Below are positions 55,621 to 62,932 of a stretch of 64,000 nt of DNA, piece by piece. The position numbers and the translations under genes were made by a program. This DNA comes from Chimaeribacter californicus (GTDB lineage Bacteria > Pseudomonadota > Gammaproteobacteria > Enterobacterales > Enterobacteriaceae): assembly GCF_002858675.1 (NCBI RefSeq), contig NZ_PJZF01000026.1:1-64000 (forward strand). Reading direction: 5' to 3'. The notes under the pieces are model-generated. The model saw only the letters and a list, made by a program, of their open reading frames with translations. It was not told where the DNA came from and searched no databases. Each line of letters starts with the position of its first letter. Position 1 is the stretch's first letter.

Positions 55621-56891
55621 GTTTGCAACGCATTGTCGTGACCGGCATGGGGATCGTCTCCCCGCTGGGTTGTGGGGTAGGAACGGTCTGGCAGCGTCTG
55701 CTGGCGGGCGCTTCAGGCATCCGGCCGCTGGCGGACGCCGTGGTCGCTGACCTGCCGGTGAAAATCGGCGGCGTGGTACCGACCCTCGCCGAAGACCCGG
55801 AAGCGGGCTTCGATCTCGATCAGGCGGTGCCGGTCAAAGAGCAGAAGAAGATGGACCGCTTCATCACCTTTGCGCTGGGAGCCGCCAAAGAGGCGCTGGC
55901 GCAGTCGGGCTGGCAGCCGGAGACCGAGGCGCAGCGCGAACGCACTGCCACCGTGATCGCCTCCGGCATCGGCGGCTTCCCGGCGATTGCCAACGCCGTG
56001 ACCACCACCGAAACCCGCGGGCCGCGCCGTTTGTCGCCGTTTACCGTGCCCGCCTTCCTGGCGAATATGGCGGCGGGCCACGTCTCCATGGCGTTTGGCT
56101 TTAAAGGCCCGCTGGGTACGCCGGTGGCAGCCTGCGCGGCCAGCGTCCAGGCGATTGGTGATGCAGCACGGCTGCTGCGCAATGATGAGGCGGACATTGT
56201 GATCTGCGGCGGCAGCGAAGCGGCGATTGACCGCGTCAGCCTCGGCGGGTTCGCCGCCGCGCGGGCGCTCTCGACCGGCTTCAACGATACGCCGGAACTG
56301 GCCTCCCGCCCGTTTGATACGGCGCGTGACGGCTTTGTGATGGGCGAGGGGGCCGGGGTGCTGGTGGTAGAAACGCTGGAGCATGCGCTGGCACGCGGCG
56401 CGACGCCGCTGGCGGAAGTGGTGGGCTACGGCACCAGCGCGGATGCCTATCACCTCACCGCCGGGCCGGAAGATGGCAGCGGCGCACGGCGCGCAATGAG
56501 CATCGCGCTGCGTCAGGCCGGGATTGAACCGCACCAGGTGCAGCACCTGAATGCCCACGCCACCTCAACGCCGGTCGGCGATCGCGGGGAACTGGCGGCG
56601 ATCAAGGCGCTGTTCGGCAGTGAAAACGGCATCGCGGTAACCTCGACCAAATCCTCTACCGGCCACCTGCTGGGCGCGGCGGGCGGCATTGAGGCGATCT
56701 TCACGGTGATGGCGCTGCGCGACCAGATTGCGCCTCCAACCCGCAACCTGGAACACCCGGACCCGGACGCAGAAGGCGTGGATCTGGTGGGCCGCGAGGC
56801 AAGGCCGATGGCGATGGAGTATGCGCTCTCCAACGGTTTCGGTTTTGGCGGCGTCAACGCCAGCGTGATCTTCAAACGCTGGACGGCCTGA
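55617..56891 (+). CDS. Beta-ketoacyl-ACP synthase II-like protein
   Basis: 424-residue thiolase-fold condensing enzyme. The nucleophile is in VAACAASVQAIGDAARL (Cys), and the two catalytic His are in LNAHATSTPVGD and KSSTGHLLGAAGG; the C-terminal loop GFGFGGVNAS is intact, so it is probably active. It resembles FabF but sits in an HxlR/GST locus, without an acyl-carrier or other fatty-acid genes, and is translationally coupled to the regulator. It is probably an auxiliary copy. Role in fatty acid or polyketide formation cannot be told apart. Confidence 0.87.
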   Translation: MSLQRIVVTGMGIVSPLGCGVGTVWQRLLAGASGIRPLADAVVADLPVKIGGVVPTLAEDPEAGFDLDQAVPVKEQKKMDRFITFALGAAKEALAQSGWQPETEAQRERTATVIASGIGGFPAIANAVTTTETRGPRRLSPFTVPAFLANMAAGHVSMAFGFKGPLGTPVAACAASVQAIGDAARLLRNDEADIVICGGSEAAIDRVSLGGFAAARALSTGFNDTPELASRPFDTARDGFVMGEGAGVLVVETLEHALARGATPLAEVVGYGTSADAYHLTAGPEDGSGARRAMSIALRQAGIEPHQVQHLNAHATSTPVGDRGELAAIKALFGSENGIAVTSTKSSTGHLLGAAGGIEAIFTVMALRDQIAPPTRNLEHPDPDAEGVDLVGREARPMAMEYALSNGFGFGGVNASVIFKRWTA

Positions 56892-56921
56892 TTTTTCCGC
56901 TAAGAACCAACCCGGCAGGCA

Positions 56922-57347
56922 TTAGCCCTGTCGGTTAATCACGCGCAGCGCGGCCAGCAACTGGCCGCGCTGGTTATCGTCCAGCCCGGAAAGTAACTGC
57001 TCAATCGCCAGCAGGCGCGGCACCTCGGCCTGGTGCAGCGCCGCCTCCCCCTTGGCGGTCAATGACACCAGCTGCGCACGCCGATCGGTGGGGTGGCGCT
57101 GCCGCGTCACCAGCCCGTCCTGTTCCATCGCATCCAGCGCGTCGGTTATCGAGCGCGGCGACAGCCCAAGCTGCACCGCCAGCTCGCCCGGGCGGCACTG
57201 CCCGCCCTGCTGAACCGCACATAACAAGGCACCGCGTGCCAGCGACAATCCCTGTTTTGCCATCGCGGCATCCACCCGCTTACGCAACAGACGCATCACG
57301 CTCAGCAGCGACTCAGCAATCTCGGAAATGTCCGGTGAAGGGGGCAT
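56922..57347 (-). CDS. MarR-family transcriptional regulator
   Basis: 141-residue protein with the winged-HTH block PGELAVQLGLSPRSITDALDAMEQDGLV and the wing RQRHPTDRRAQLVSLT, flanked by dimerisation helices. The DxRxxxVxLT-like signature appears as TDRRAQLVSLT. It is divergent from the PTS gene and convergent with the KAS-II-like gene. Ligand unknown. Confidence 0.88.
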   Translation of the reverse strand: MPPSPDISEIAESLLSVMRLLRKRVDAAMAKQGLSLARGALLCAVQQGGQCRPGELAVQLGLSPRSITDALDAMEQDGLVTRQRHPTDRRAQLVSLTAKGEAALHQAEVPRLLAIEQLLSGLDDNQRGQLLAALRVINRQG

Positions 57348-57522
57348 ACGCGCTCTCTCTTGAAATTGAAATAATCATACTGCTGACTTTAAGCAGGCGA
57401 ATGAAATGAGTCTACGATCTTCCTGCCGCTAATACAGGATAAAATCCGCCCTATGCGCACGACCTGATGCCAAAAGAGGCGATTTTGCTATGAAAACCCT
57501 CCGATGGCCGATGCGGTGAAAA

Positions 57523-57538
57523 TGTGACCAGCCTCATA
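57523..57538. promoter_or_regulatory. CRP site candidate upstream of the PTS gene
   Basis: TGTGA-N6-TCATA (nine of ten positions). It lies about 90 bp upstream of the PTS start codon, consistent with catabolite control. Confidence 0.45.
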
Positions 57539-57624
57539 CTCTGGCGGATGCCGTCTATACAACGCCGGGGTTCGTGACTTTACTCAAAGTACGAATTTTC
57601 ACCCTGCCTCAAGGAGTTCGGCAC

Positions 57625-59265
57625 ATGATCAAGCTCAGCAGCAAAATCCATGATCTGGGTAAGGCGCTGATGACGCCCATTTCGGTGATCGCTGCCGCCG
57701 GTATTTTTCTCGGGCTGGCGGCCGCGTTGCAGAACCCGGCAATCACCGGGGATGCCTTCAACGATATGCGTTATCCGCAGTTGGTTATCGGCTTTATCCG
57801 GGCGGTGTCCGGGGCGCTGTTTGCCAACCTGCCGCTGTTTTTCGCTGTCGCGACGGCCATGGGGCTGGCGAATGCGGAGAAAGCCACGGCGGCCTTTGCG
57901 GCCGGTATCGGCTTTATCGCCCTGCATGTCGGGGTCAATTTCTGCCTGAAGGCGCAGGGCATCACCGCCGCCACCACCACGGTGGCGCACCTGACCGGGC
58001 AGGGCCTGGCGCAAACCGAGGCGATGATGTACGCCGCCGAATTCACCAATACGCTCGGCATTTTTACCTACAACATGAGCGTGCTGGGCGGGGTGATCAC
58101 CGGCCTGGTGGTGATGCTGCTGCACAACCGGTTCTATACCATCACCCTGCCGACGGCGATCGCCTTCTTCGGCGGGCGACGGTTTGTGCCGATCATCACC
58201 GTGCTGGTGCTGCCGCTGGTCGGGGTAGCGATGGCGCTGGTCTGGCCGGCGGTGGCGCAGGGCATTTTATGGGTGGGAGAGCTTATCGGTAAAACCGGGG
58301 AGGTCGGCACCTTTATTTATGCCACCTCGGAGCGGTTACTGATCCCGACCGGCCTGCACCACATCATCAATGAAACCGTGCGCTTCACGCCGATTGGCGG
58401 CATGACAACGGTAGACGGCCAGAGCATCGTCGGCGCGCTGAACATCTTCAACGCCGCGCTCTCCACCCCCGGCTCGATTCCGGATGAGGTCACGCGGGAA
58501 GCAACGCGCTTCCTGGCGCAGGGCAAAATCCCGGTGATGATGTTCGGCCTGCCAGCGGCGGCGCTGGCGATGTACCACACCGCCCGGCCGCAGCACAAGG
58601 AGCGGGTCAAGGCGCTGATGCTGGCGGGGGCGCTGGCCTCGTTTACCACCGGCATCACTGAGCCGCTGGAGTTCTGCTTTATCTTCGTCTCGCCGGTGCT
58701 CTACATCCTGCATGCCTTGCTGACCGGGCTGTCGTTTATGCTGATGCAGATTATGGATGTGATGATCGGTAACGTGCAGGGCGGGGCGATTGATTTCCTG
58801 ATCTTCGGCGTGCTGGGCGGTGCGCGTACCCACTGGTGGGACGCGCTGATTCTCGGGGCGATCTATGCGCCGCTCTACTACTTCTCATTCCGCTGGCTGA
58901 TCCTGAAAATGCGGGTGGAGACCCCGGGGCGCGAAAGCGAAGGCGAACTGGGTGAAGTCACCAACTCACCGCAACCGGCCACCGGCACCACGGCGGCGGT
59001 CGGCGCGAAACCGGCGGCCGGCGACCAGTCACAGGTGATCATCGATGGGCTGGGCGGCGTGGCCAACATTTTGCAGGTAGATTGCTGCTTCACCCGCCTG
59101 CGGGTGAAGGTCAATGACATGGCGCAAGTGCTGGATGACAAACTAAAAACCACCGGCGCGCACGGCGTGAAACGGGTCACCGAGCACGATGTGCACGTGA
59201 TTTATGGCCCGCAGGTGGAGAGGATTGCCAACCAGGTGAAAGTGGCGCTGGGTACGACGGCCTGA
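57625..59265 (+). CDS. PTS EIICB, alpha-glucoside/maltose-like
   Basis: Sugar permease of 546 residues. The EIIC domain (about 1-440) has around ten hydrophobic segments and ERLLIPTGLHHIINETVRF, PLEFCFIFVSP and KIPVMMFGLPAAALAMY, which recall GlvC/MalX-type permeases. After a Thr/Ala/Pro linker is the EIIB domain with the phosphocysteine in LQVDCCFTRLRVKV. An EIIA partner and a phospho-glucosidase are absent nearby, so it must borrow Crr or another EIIA. ATG at 57625 is preceded by AAGGAG. MarR-type gene divergent. Confidence 0.87.
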   Translation: MIKLSSKIHDLGKALMTPISVIAAAGIFLGLAAALQNPAITGDAFNDMRYPQLVIGFIRAVSGALFANLPLFFAVATAMGLANAEKATAAFAAGIGFIALHVGVNFCLKAQGITAATTTVAHLTGQGLAQTEAMMYAAEFTNTLGIFTYNMSVLGGVITGLVVMLLHNRFYTITLPTAIAFFGGRRFVPIITVLVLPLVGVAMALVWPAVAQGILWVGELIGKTGEVGTFIYATSERLLIPTGLHHIINETVRFTPIGGMTTVDGQSIVGALNIFNAALSTPGSIPDEVTREATRFLAQGKIPVMMFGLPAAALAMYHTARPQHKERVKALMLAGALASFTTGITEPLEFCFIFVSPVLYILHALLTGLSFMLMQIMDVMIGNVQGGAIDFLIFGVLGGARTHWWDALILGAIYAPLYYFSFRWLILKMRVETPGRESEGELGEVTNSPQPATGTTAAVGAKPAAGDQSQVIIDGLGGVANILQVDCCFTRLRVKVNDMAQVLDDKLKTTGAHGVKRVTEHDVHVIYGPQVERIANQVKVALGTTA

Positions 59266-59280
59266 GCGGCGTGAAATGAG

Positions 59281-59310
59281 AAACGGCGGCCGGTGGCCGC
59301 CGTTTTTTTT
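59281..59310 (+). terminator. Intrinsic terminator of the PTS gene
   Basis: AACGGCGGCC/GGCCGCCGTT stem with a GGT loop, followed by eight T residues, 16 bp after the stop. Confidence 0.9.
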
Positions 59311-59347
59311 ATGGCTGTTGTTTTCTATTGTGTTACAGCGCGCCGGT

Positions 59348-61093
59348 TCAGGCGGTGAGCGGTAATGCCGACGGCGTCAGCACCACGGCGTGTAGGGCCT
59401 GATCGGACTGGAAGCGCCAGCACTGCTGGTGGTATTTCGCCACGCTATTGCGGTGCGCCACGCTCACCAGCGTCATTTTCGGCAGGTAATCCACCATCAG
59501 CGTATACATCTGCTGCTCGGTTTCGTCGTCCAGCGCGCTGGTGGCTTCATCCAGGAACAGGATGTCCGGCTTAATCAGCAACACGCGGGCAAACCCGAGC
59601 CGCTGCTGTTCACCCGGCGAGAGGCGGTGGCCCCAGTTACCGGCCATGTCCAGCATTGGCTGCAGGTGTTTCAGACGGCACAACTCCAGCACCGCCAGCA
59701 GTTCGCTGTCCGGGTGGCGTGACGGGTCATCCGGGTAGCTCAGCGCTTCACGCAGCGAGCCAATCGGGATGTAACTGCGCTGCGGCAGGAACAGCGTGGT
59801 CTGTTGGCGGTTGGCGGCGATTTGCCCGCTGCCGTAAGGCCAGACACCGGCCACTGCCCGCAGCAGCGTGGACTTACCGCAGCCGGACGGCCCGGCAATC
59901 AGCACGCGGTCGCCGGGCTTCAGCGCCACACTCGCCGGGGCAAACAGCGGCGCGCCGTCCGGCAGGGTGAGTTGCAGCTTGTCGAGCACCAGCGCATGGT
60001 CGGGGGAATCGGCATGCTGAATACCGTTCGGCCGCGCTTCAATTTCATCGACGGCGTTGTTGAAACCGGCCAGACGGTTCACACAGGCTTTCCAGGTCGC
60101 CAGGTCGTTAAACGCATCAATAAACCAGGAGAGTGCCCCCTGCACCTGCCCGAAGGCAGAGGAGATCTGCATCAGCATCCCGAGCTGGATCGCCCCGGTG
60201 AAGTAACGCGGGGCGGCCACCAGGAACGGGAAGATAATCGCGAACTGCGCATAGAAGGTCGAGGCGATATTCAGCGTTTTGGTGACGCGCATGATCGACC
60301 ACCAGTTGCTGCGGATCGCCTCAAAACGGCCCTCAAGTTGCTCACGTTCACGCTTTTCACCCTGATAAAGGGCGATGGCGTCGCTGTTCTCACGGATGCG
60401 GATCAGCCCGAAACGGAAGTTCGCCTCGAAGCGCTCCTGATTGAAGCCGAGGCGCACCAGCGGCCTGCCGATCCAGCCGACCAGCAGCGAGCCGAGCACC
60501 GCATAGAGCAGGGCGAACCAGACCATATAACCGGGGATGGTAAAGCTGTGGGACGAGATCATAAAGGTCAGCGGGCCGCTGACGGCCCACAGGATCGAGA
60601 CGAAGGACACCAGCGTCACCACGCTCGACAGCAGCCCCAGCGTCAGCGACAGGGTGCCGTTGGTCAGCACGTTGAGATCTTCCGCGATACGCTGATCGGG
60701 GTTGTCCACCGTCTGTTGCTGCTCGGTGTGGTAGTAGGCATGGTGCTTCAGCCACTTGGTCATGTATTGCTTGGTCATCCAGCGCCGCCAGTACATCTGC
60801 AGCCCCTGGGTCAGGTAGACCTTGTAAATCGAGATCACGATAAACGCCAGGGCCAGCCAGGTGAAGTGCAGCAGCTGCGCCTTGAATACCGGGTAATTTT
60901 TGTTTTGCAGCGCATCATAAAAGACGCGGTTCCATTCGTTCAGCAGCACATTGATATAGACCGTGGCCAGCGACAACGCCACAATGGTGCCCAGCATCGT
61001 CCAGGCGCGCCACTTCTCTTCGGAGTGCCAGTAAGGTTTAATCAGGTGCCAGATTTGGCGCCATTGGCTGTGTGTTCCCGGGGTTTTTGTCAT
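59348..61093 (-). CDS. ABC transporter with fused permease and ATPase (YddA/SbmA-like)
   Basis: 581-residue protein. The N-terminal SbmA/BacA-like membrane domain (about 1-330, six helices; FYDALQNKNYP and VYLTQGLQMYWRRWMT) is fused to an ATPase with Walker A GPSGCGKSTLL, signature LSPGEQQRLGFAR and Walker B DILFLDEATSALDD. E. coli YddA has this architecture; its substrate is unknown. The SbmA family imports peptides and antibiotics, while ATPase-fused homologues may export. The ATG at 61093 is chosen over a TTG seven codons upstream. Confidence 0.83.
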   Translation of the reverse strand: MTKTPGTHSQWRQIWHLIKPYWHSEEKWRAWTMLGTIVALSLATVYINVLLNEWNRVFYDALQNKNYPVFKAQLLHFTWLALAFIVISIYKVYLTQGLQMYWRRWMTKQYMTKWLKHHAYYHTEQQQTVDNPDQRIAEDLNVLTNGTLSLTLGLLSSVVTLVSFVSILWAVSGPLTFMISSHSFTIPGYMVWFALLYAVLGSLLVGWIGRPLVRLGFNQERFEANFRFGLIRIRENSDAIALYQGEKREREQLEGRFEAIRSNWWSIMRVTKTLNIASTFYAQFAIIFPFLVAAPRYFTGAIQLGMLMQISSAFGQVQGALSWFIDAFNDLATWKACVNRLAGFNNAVDEIEARPNGIQHADSPDHALVLDKLQLTLPDGAPLFAPASVALKPGDRVLIAGPSGCGKSTLLRAVAGVWPYGSGQIAANRQQTTLFLPQRSYIPIGSLREALSYPDDPSRHPDSELLAVLELCRLKHLQPMLDMAGNWGHRLSPGEQQRLGFARVLLIKPDILFLDEATSALDDETEQQMYTLMVDYLPKMTLVSVAHRNSVAKYHQQCWRFQSDQALHAVVLTPSALPLTA

Positions 61094-61254
61094 AACGAAT
61101 CCAACTTCCAGCAAAAAAGAGTAATTATCTGATCATGGCCCGATCAGGGCCAGAATGGGTGTCTGTGATCCAACTGGCAATTATAGACTTGTAAGGATGT
61201 TTTTCGTTCCCCCCCGGTCACCATCACGGCATGCAATACAACAGAGGAAAGCAA

Positions 61255-61983
61255 ATGAAGGGTTTGCCGACAGGCGTGGCGGCCGGTGCCGTACTGCTCG
61301 CCGGAATGCTGACGGCGCTGAATGCCGCAGCAAAGATTGACGAGCCGGATATTGATGCCGACTGCCGCAAGGTGGGCCAGTATGCGGTAAACGGCCAAGC
61401 CGCCTACCAGAAAGGCGACTATGCGCAGGCGCGGGATATTTTCCGCGATCAGGTTGCCTGGAGCGAGTTCTGCCGCCAGCCGGAGAGCGCCACGGTCACC
61501 GCCTACAATAACATAGCGCTCTCCTACCTGCGGCAAGGGATGTGGCTCAAGGCGCGTGCCTGGCTGCAACTCGCGCCGGAGGATGAGAAATCGCGTTATA
61601 ACCTCAGCCTGATGCAGCCGCAGCTCGACGCCCTGCCGCCGCCGCGCAGCCCGGCGGGTGAATACTGGCAGTACGCCGGGTACGGCAACTGGAACACGCT
61701 GGTGGTCAAGCCGCAGGGCAACCACTTCGCGATTGAGTATAGCGGCCTCTACATGGGCGCGATGGCGCTCTATTACGGGCCGAACATCGGGGAGTTTTCC
61801 ACCGTGACCGCCATCCGTGACCAGCACGCCGTTTACCATCAGTCCGCCGAGTCCGATTTCGGCAGCGCCTGCGACGTCAGCATGGCCTTCACCGACCACG
61901 ACGTGACGCTGACCACCGAAGGCGACTGCGGTTTCGGCCACAACGTCCGCGCCCAGGGCGTCTACTGGCGGGTCACGCCCTGA
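61255..61983 (+). CDS. Periplasmic protein with TPR-like N-terminal half, function unknown
   Basis: 242 residues from the ATG at 61255 (GAGGAAAG upstream). A signal peptide (about 25 residues) ends near NAAA. Residues about 45-110 resemble two tetratricopeptide helix pairs (YQKGDYAQARDIF, AYNNIALSYLRQGMWLKARAWL). The C-terminal half is beta-rich with WNTLVVKPQG and two Cys (ACDVSM, GDCGFG) that could form a disulfide. I do not recognise a named family. It is convergent with the small toxin-like gene and shares its terminator. Confidence 0.75.
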   Translation: MKGLPTGVAAGAVLLAGMLTALNAAAKIDEPDIDADCRKVGQYAVNGQAAYQKGDYAQARDIFRDQVAWSEFCRQPESATVTAYNNIALSYLRQGMWLKARAWLQLAPEDEKSRYNLSLMQPQLDALPPPRSPAGEYWQYAGYGNWNTLVVKPQGNHFAIEYSGLYMGAMALYYGPNIGEFSTVTAIRDQHAVYHQSAESDFGSACDVSMAFTDHDVTLTTEGDCGFGHNVRAQGVYWRVTP

Positions 61984-61996
61984 CTTTAAACGCAGC

Positions 61997-62031
61997 AAAA
62001 AAGGGCAGAGTGGTGAACTCTGCCCTTTATT
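61997..62031. terminator. Terminator shared by the TPR-like gene and the small hydrophobic peptide gene
   Basis: AAAGGGCAGAG/CTCTGCCCTTT 11-bp stem, seven-base loop. Read on the minus strand the stem is followed by TTTTTT, a strong terminator for the peptide mRNA. On the plus strand the tail is TTTATT and weaker. Confidence 0.85.
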
Positions 62032-62043
62032 AAGTTCCAGTCC

Positions 62044-62133
62044 TTACAGATGACCGGTCAGTTGCATGATGGCAACGATGATTTGCAGAACAGTATTTAC
62101 CAGTTCAGCAAGCAGCAAAAGTAACTGCATCAT
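62044..62133 (-). CDS. Small hydrophobic peptide, candidate type I toxin (TisB/ZorO/ShoB-like)
   Basis: 29 residues: MMQ, five leucines, then AELVNTVLQIIVAIMQL and a short polar end. It is one amphipathic/hydrophobic membrane helix, with scattered polar residues (Gln, Glu, Asn, Thr) spaced as in TisB and ZorO, which depolarise the inner membrane. A Shine-Dalgarno GGGAG lies eight bases upstream of ATG, and a strong terminator begins 16 bp after the stop. The leader holds an 18-nt sequence (62207-62224) that is also present in a divergent plus-strand RNA unit. Too short for standard gene callers. Toxicity is inferred, not shown. Confidence 0.6.
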   Translation of the reverse strand: MMQLLLLLAELVNTVLQIIVAIMQLTGHL

Positions 62134-62206
62134 CACTTTCTCCCTGTAGAGGGAGTGCGCACCACCGTAAGAGCCTTTGGGTTGCCCGCCCACGATGTTG
62201 TATTTT

Positions 62207-62224
62207 GTAAGGAATACTATGCAG
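62207..62224. repeat. 18-nt direct repeat, copy in the peptide mRNA leader
   Basis: GTAAGGAATACTATGCAG, identical to 62393-62410. On the minus strand it lies about 74-91 nt upstream of the peptide start, so the mRNA carries its complement. Confidence 0.85.
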
Positions 62225-62285
62225 CACTCTGGTTGTTCAGGCTACTGGACGGCACCACCCGTTTCCAGCCGGGACTGATAACCTG

Positions 62286-62291
62286 TTTATA
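62286..62291 (-). promoter_or_regulatory. Possible -10 for the peptide mRNA
   Basis: TATAAA on the minus strand. It would start transcription near 62279 and give a leader of about 146 nt. The -35 is poor (TTGTTA at 14 bp), so the promoter is uncertain. Confidence 0.35.
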
Positions 62292-62356
62292 CCGGAGAGA
62301 ACAGATAACAATCGTTCAGTGCTGCATACCTTACCCGGCGGAGTATATCTCGCCGG

Positions 62357-62385
62357 TTGCAATATCTCCTTTCTAATCGTAAGCT
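62357..62385 (+). promoter_or_regulatory. Promoter of the candidate antitoxin sRNA
   Basis: TTGCAA (62357-62362), 17-bp spacer, TAAGCT (62380-62385). The start point would be about 62391-62393, placing the 18-nt repeat at the RNA's 5' end. Confidence 0.5.
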
Positions 62386-62392
62386 TAAAGGC

Positions 62393-62410
62393 GTAAGGAA
62401 TACTATGCAG
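62393..62410. repeat. 18-nt direct repeat, copy at the sRNA 5' end
   Basis: Identical to 62207-62224 over 18 nt, with no similarity on either side. Confidence 0.85.
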
Positions 62411-62453
62411 TATGAGCGTTTACCCCTATTGTTGAGTAAGCGCTTAATAAGAA

Positions 62454-62486
62454 AAGAATCTGGCAACCAACCAGATTCTTTTTTTT
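62454..62486 (+). terminator. Intrinsic terminator of the candidate sRNA
   Basis: AAGAATCTGG/CCAGATTCTT 10-bp stem, seven-base loop CAACCAA, then an eight-T run. No upstream protein gene is on this strand close by, so it implies an RNA gene. Confidence 0.85.
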
Positions 62487-62932
62487 GGCCTTTTAAAAAG
62501 AAGCCTGCTGCCTGGGTCAGCCGCTAAATCCTGAATACGTTATTAACTATTTACCTTATCAATGACTTATAAAAAAGCGTGTGATGCCGTTATAGGTTAC
62601 GCCTGAGCCCTTCCTCTTTTGCACCCTGCTGCAGTGACCGCTGACGTTAAAGACTGGTTAGACGACTGTGCGTTCCATAACCTGCCGGCTGGCCTTACGG
62701 CGGGCAGGTGTGGTATCTCTATCAGGTAACGGATAAGAAAAGCCTGACAAATGAAAGGGCTATCTGGTGCATCCAGGCGGTGTCACGCCTGACCTTCACT
62801 TTTATGACGACCCGGCACACGGCGTTTTCCGTGGGCTGGCTTATCGTCTGTGATAAACATGACGCTGTTGTAAAAATTCATCTGCGATAACAGGGCCGCT
62901 GTGCGGCGGCCGCAATCACACGGGGAGCGTGT
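62487..62932 (+). other. Intergenic stretch with possible coding remnants
   Basis: About 445 bp before the MFS gene with no intact gene. Short frames such as DWLDDCAFHNLPAGL (about 62647-62690) followed in other frames by HFYDDPAHGVFRGLAYRL (about 62785-62850) look protein-like but are broken by frame changes. This may be a decayed small gene; no family recognised. The first 100 bp is AT-rich. Confidence 0.3.

Larger units (their letters stand above)
62392..62486 (+). ncRNA. Candidate antitoxin sRNA (IstR/Orz-like)
   Basis: A short unit bounded by a promoter (62357-62385) and a strong intrinsic terminator (62454-62486), giving about 95 nt. Its first 18 nt are exactly complementary to the leader of the divergent peptide mRNA. 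Size, divergent orientation, 18-nt antisense segment and terminator match OrzO, OhsC and IstR-1. It has no ORF of note. No expression data are available here. Confidence 0.55.

Noticed and set aside
62281-62306. LexA-like box (CTGT...ACAG) near the toxin promoter
   Set aside because: The half-sites are 14 bases apart; LexA needs eight between CTGT and ACAG, so SOS control as for tisB is not supported.
62155-62376. 73-codon plus-strand ORF overlapping the candidate toxin leader
   Set aside because: It crosses the leader and promoter elements, has no good ribosome-binding site, and its composition is unlike a protein. The repeat and terminator layout is better explained by RNA units.
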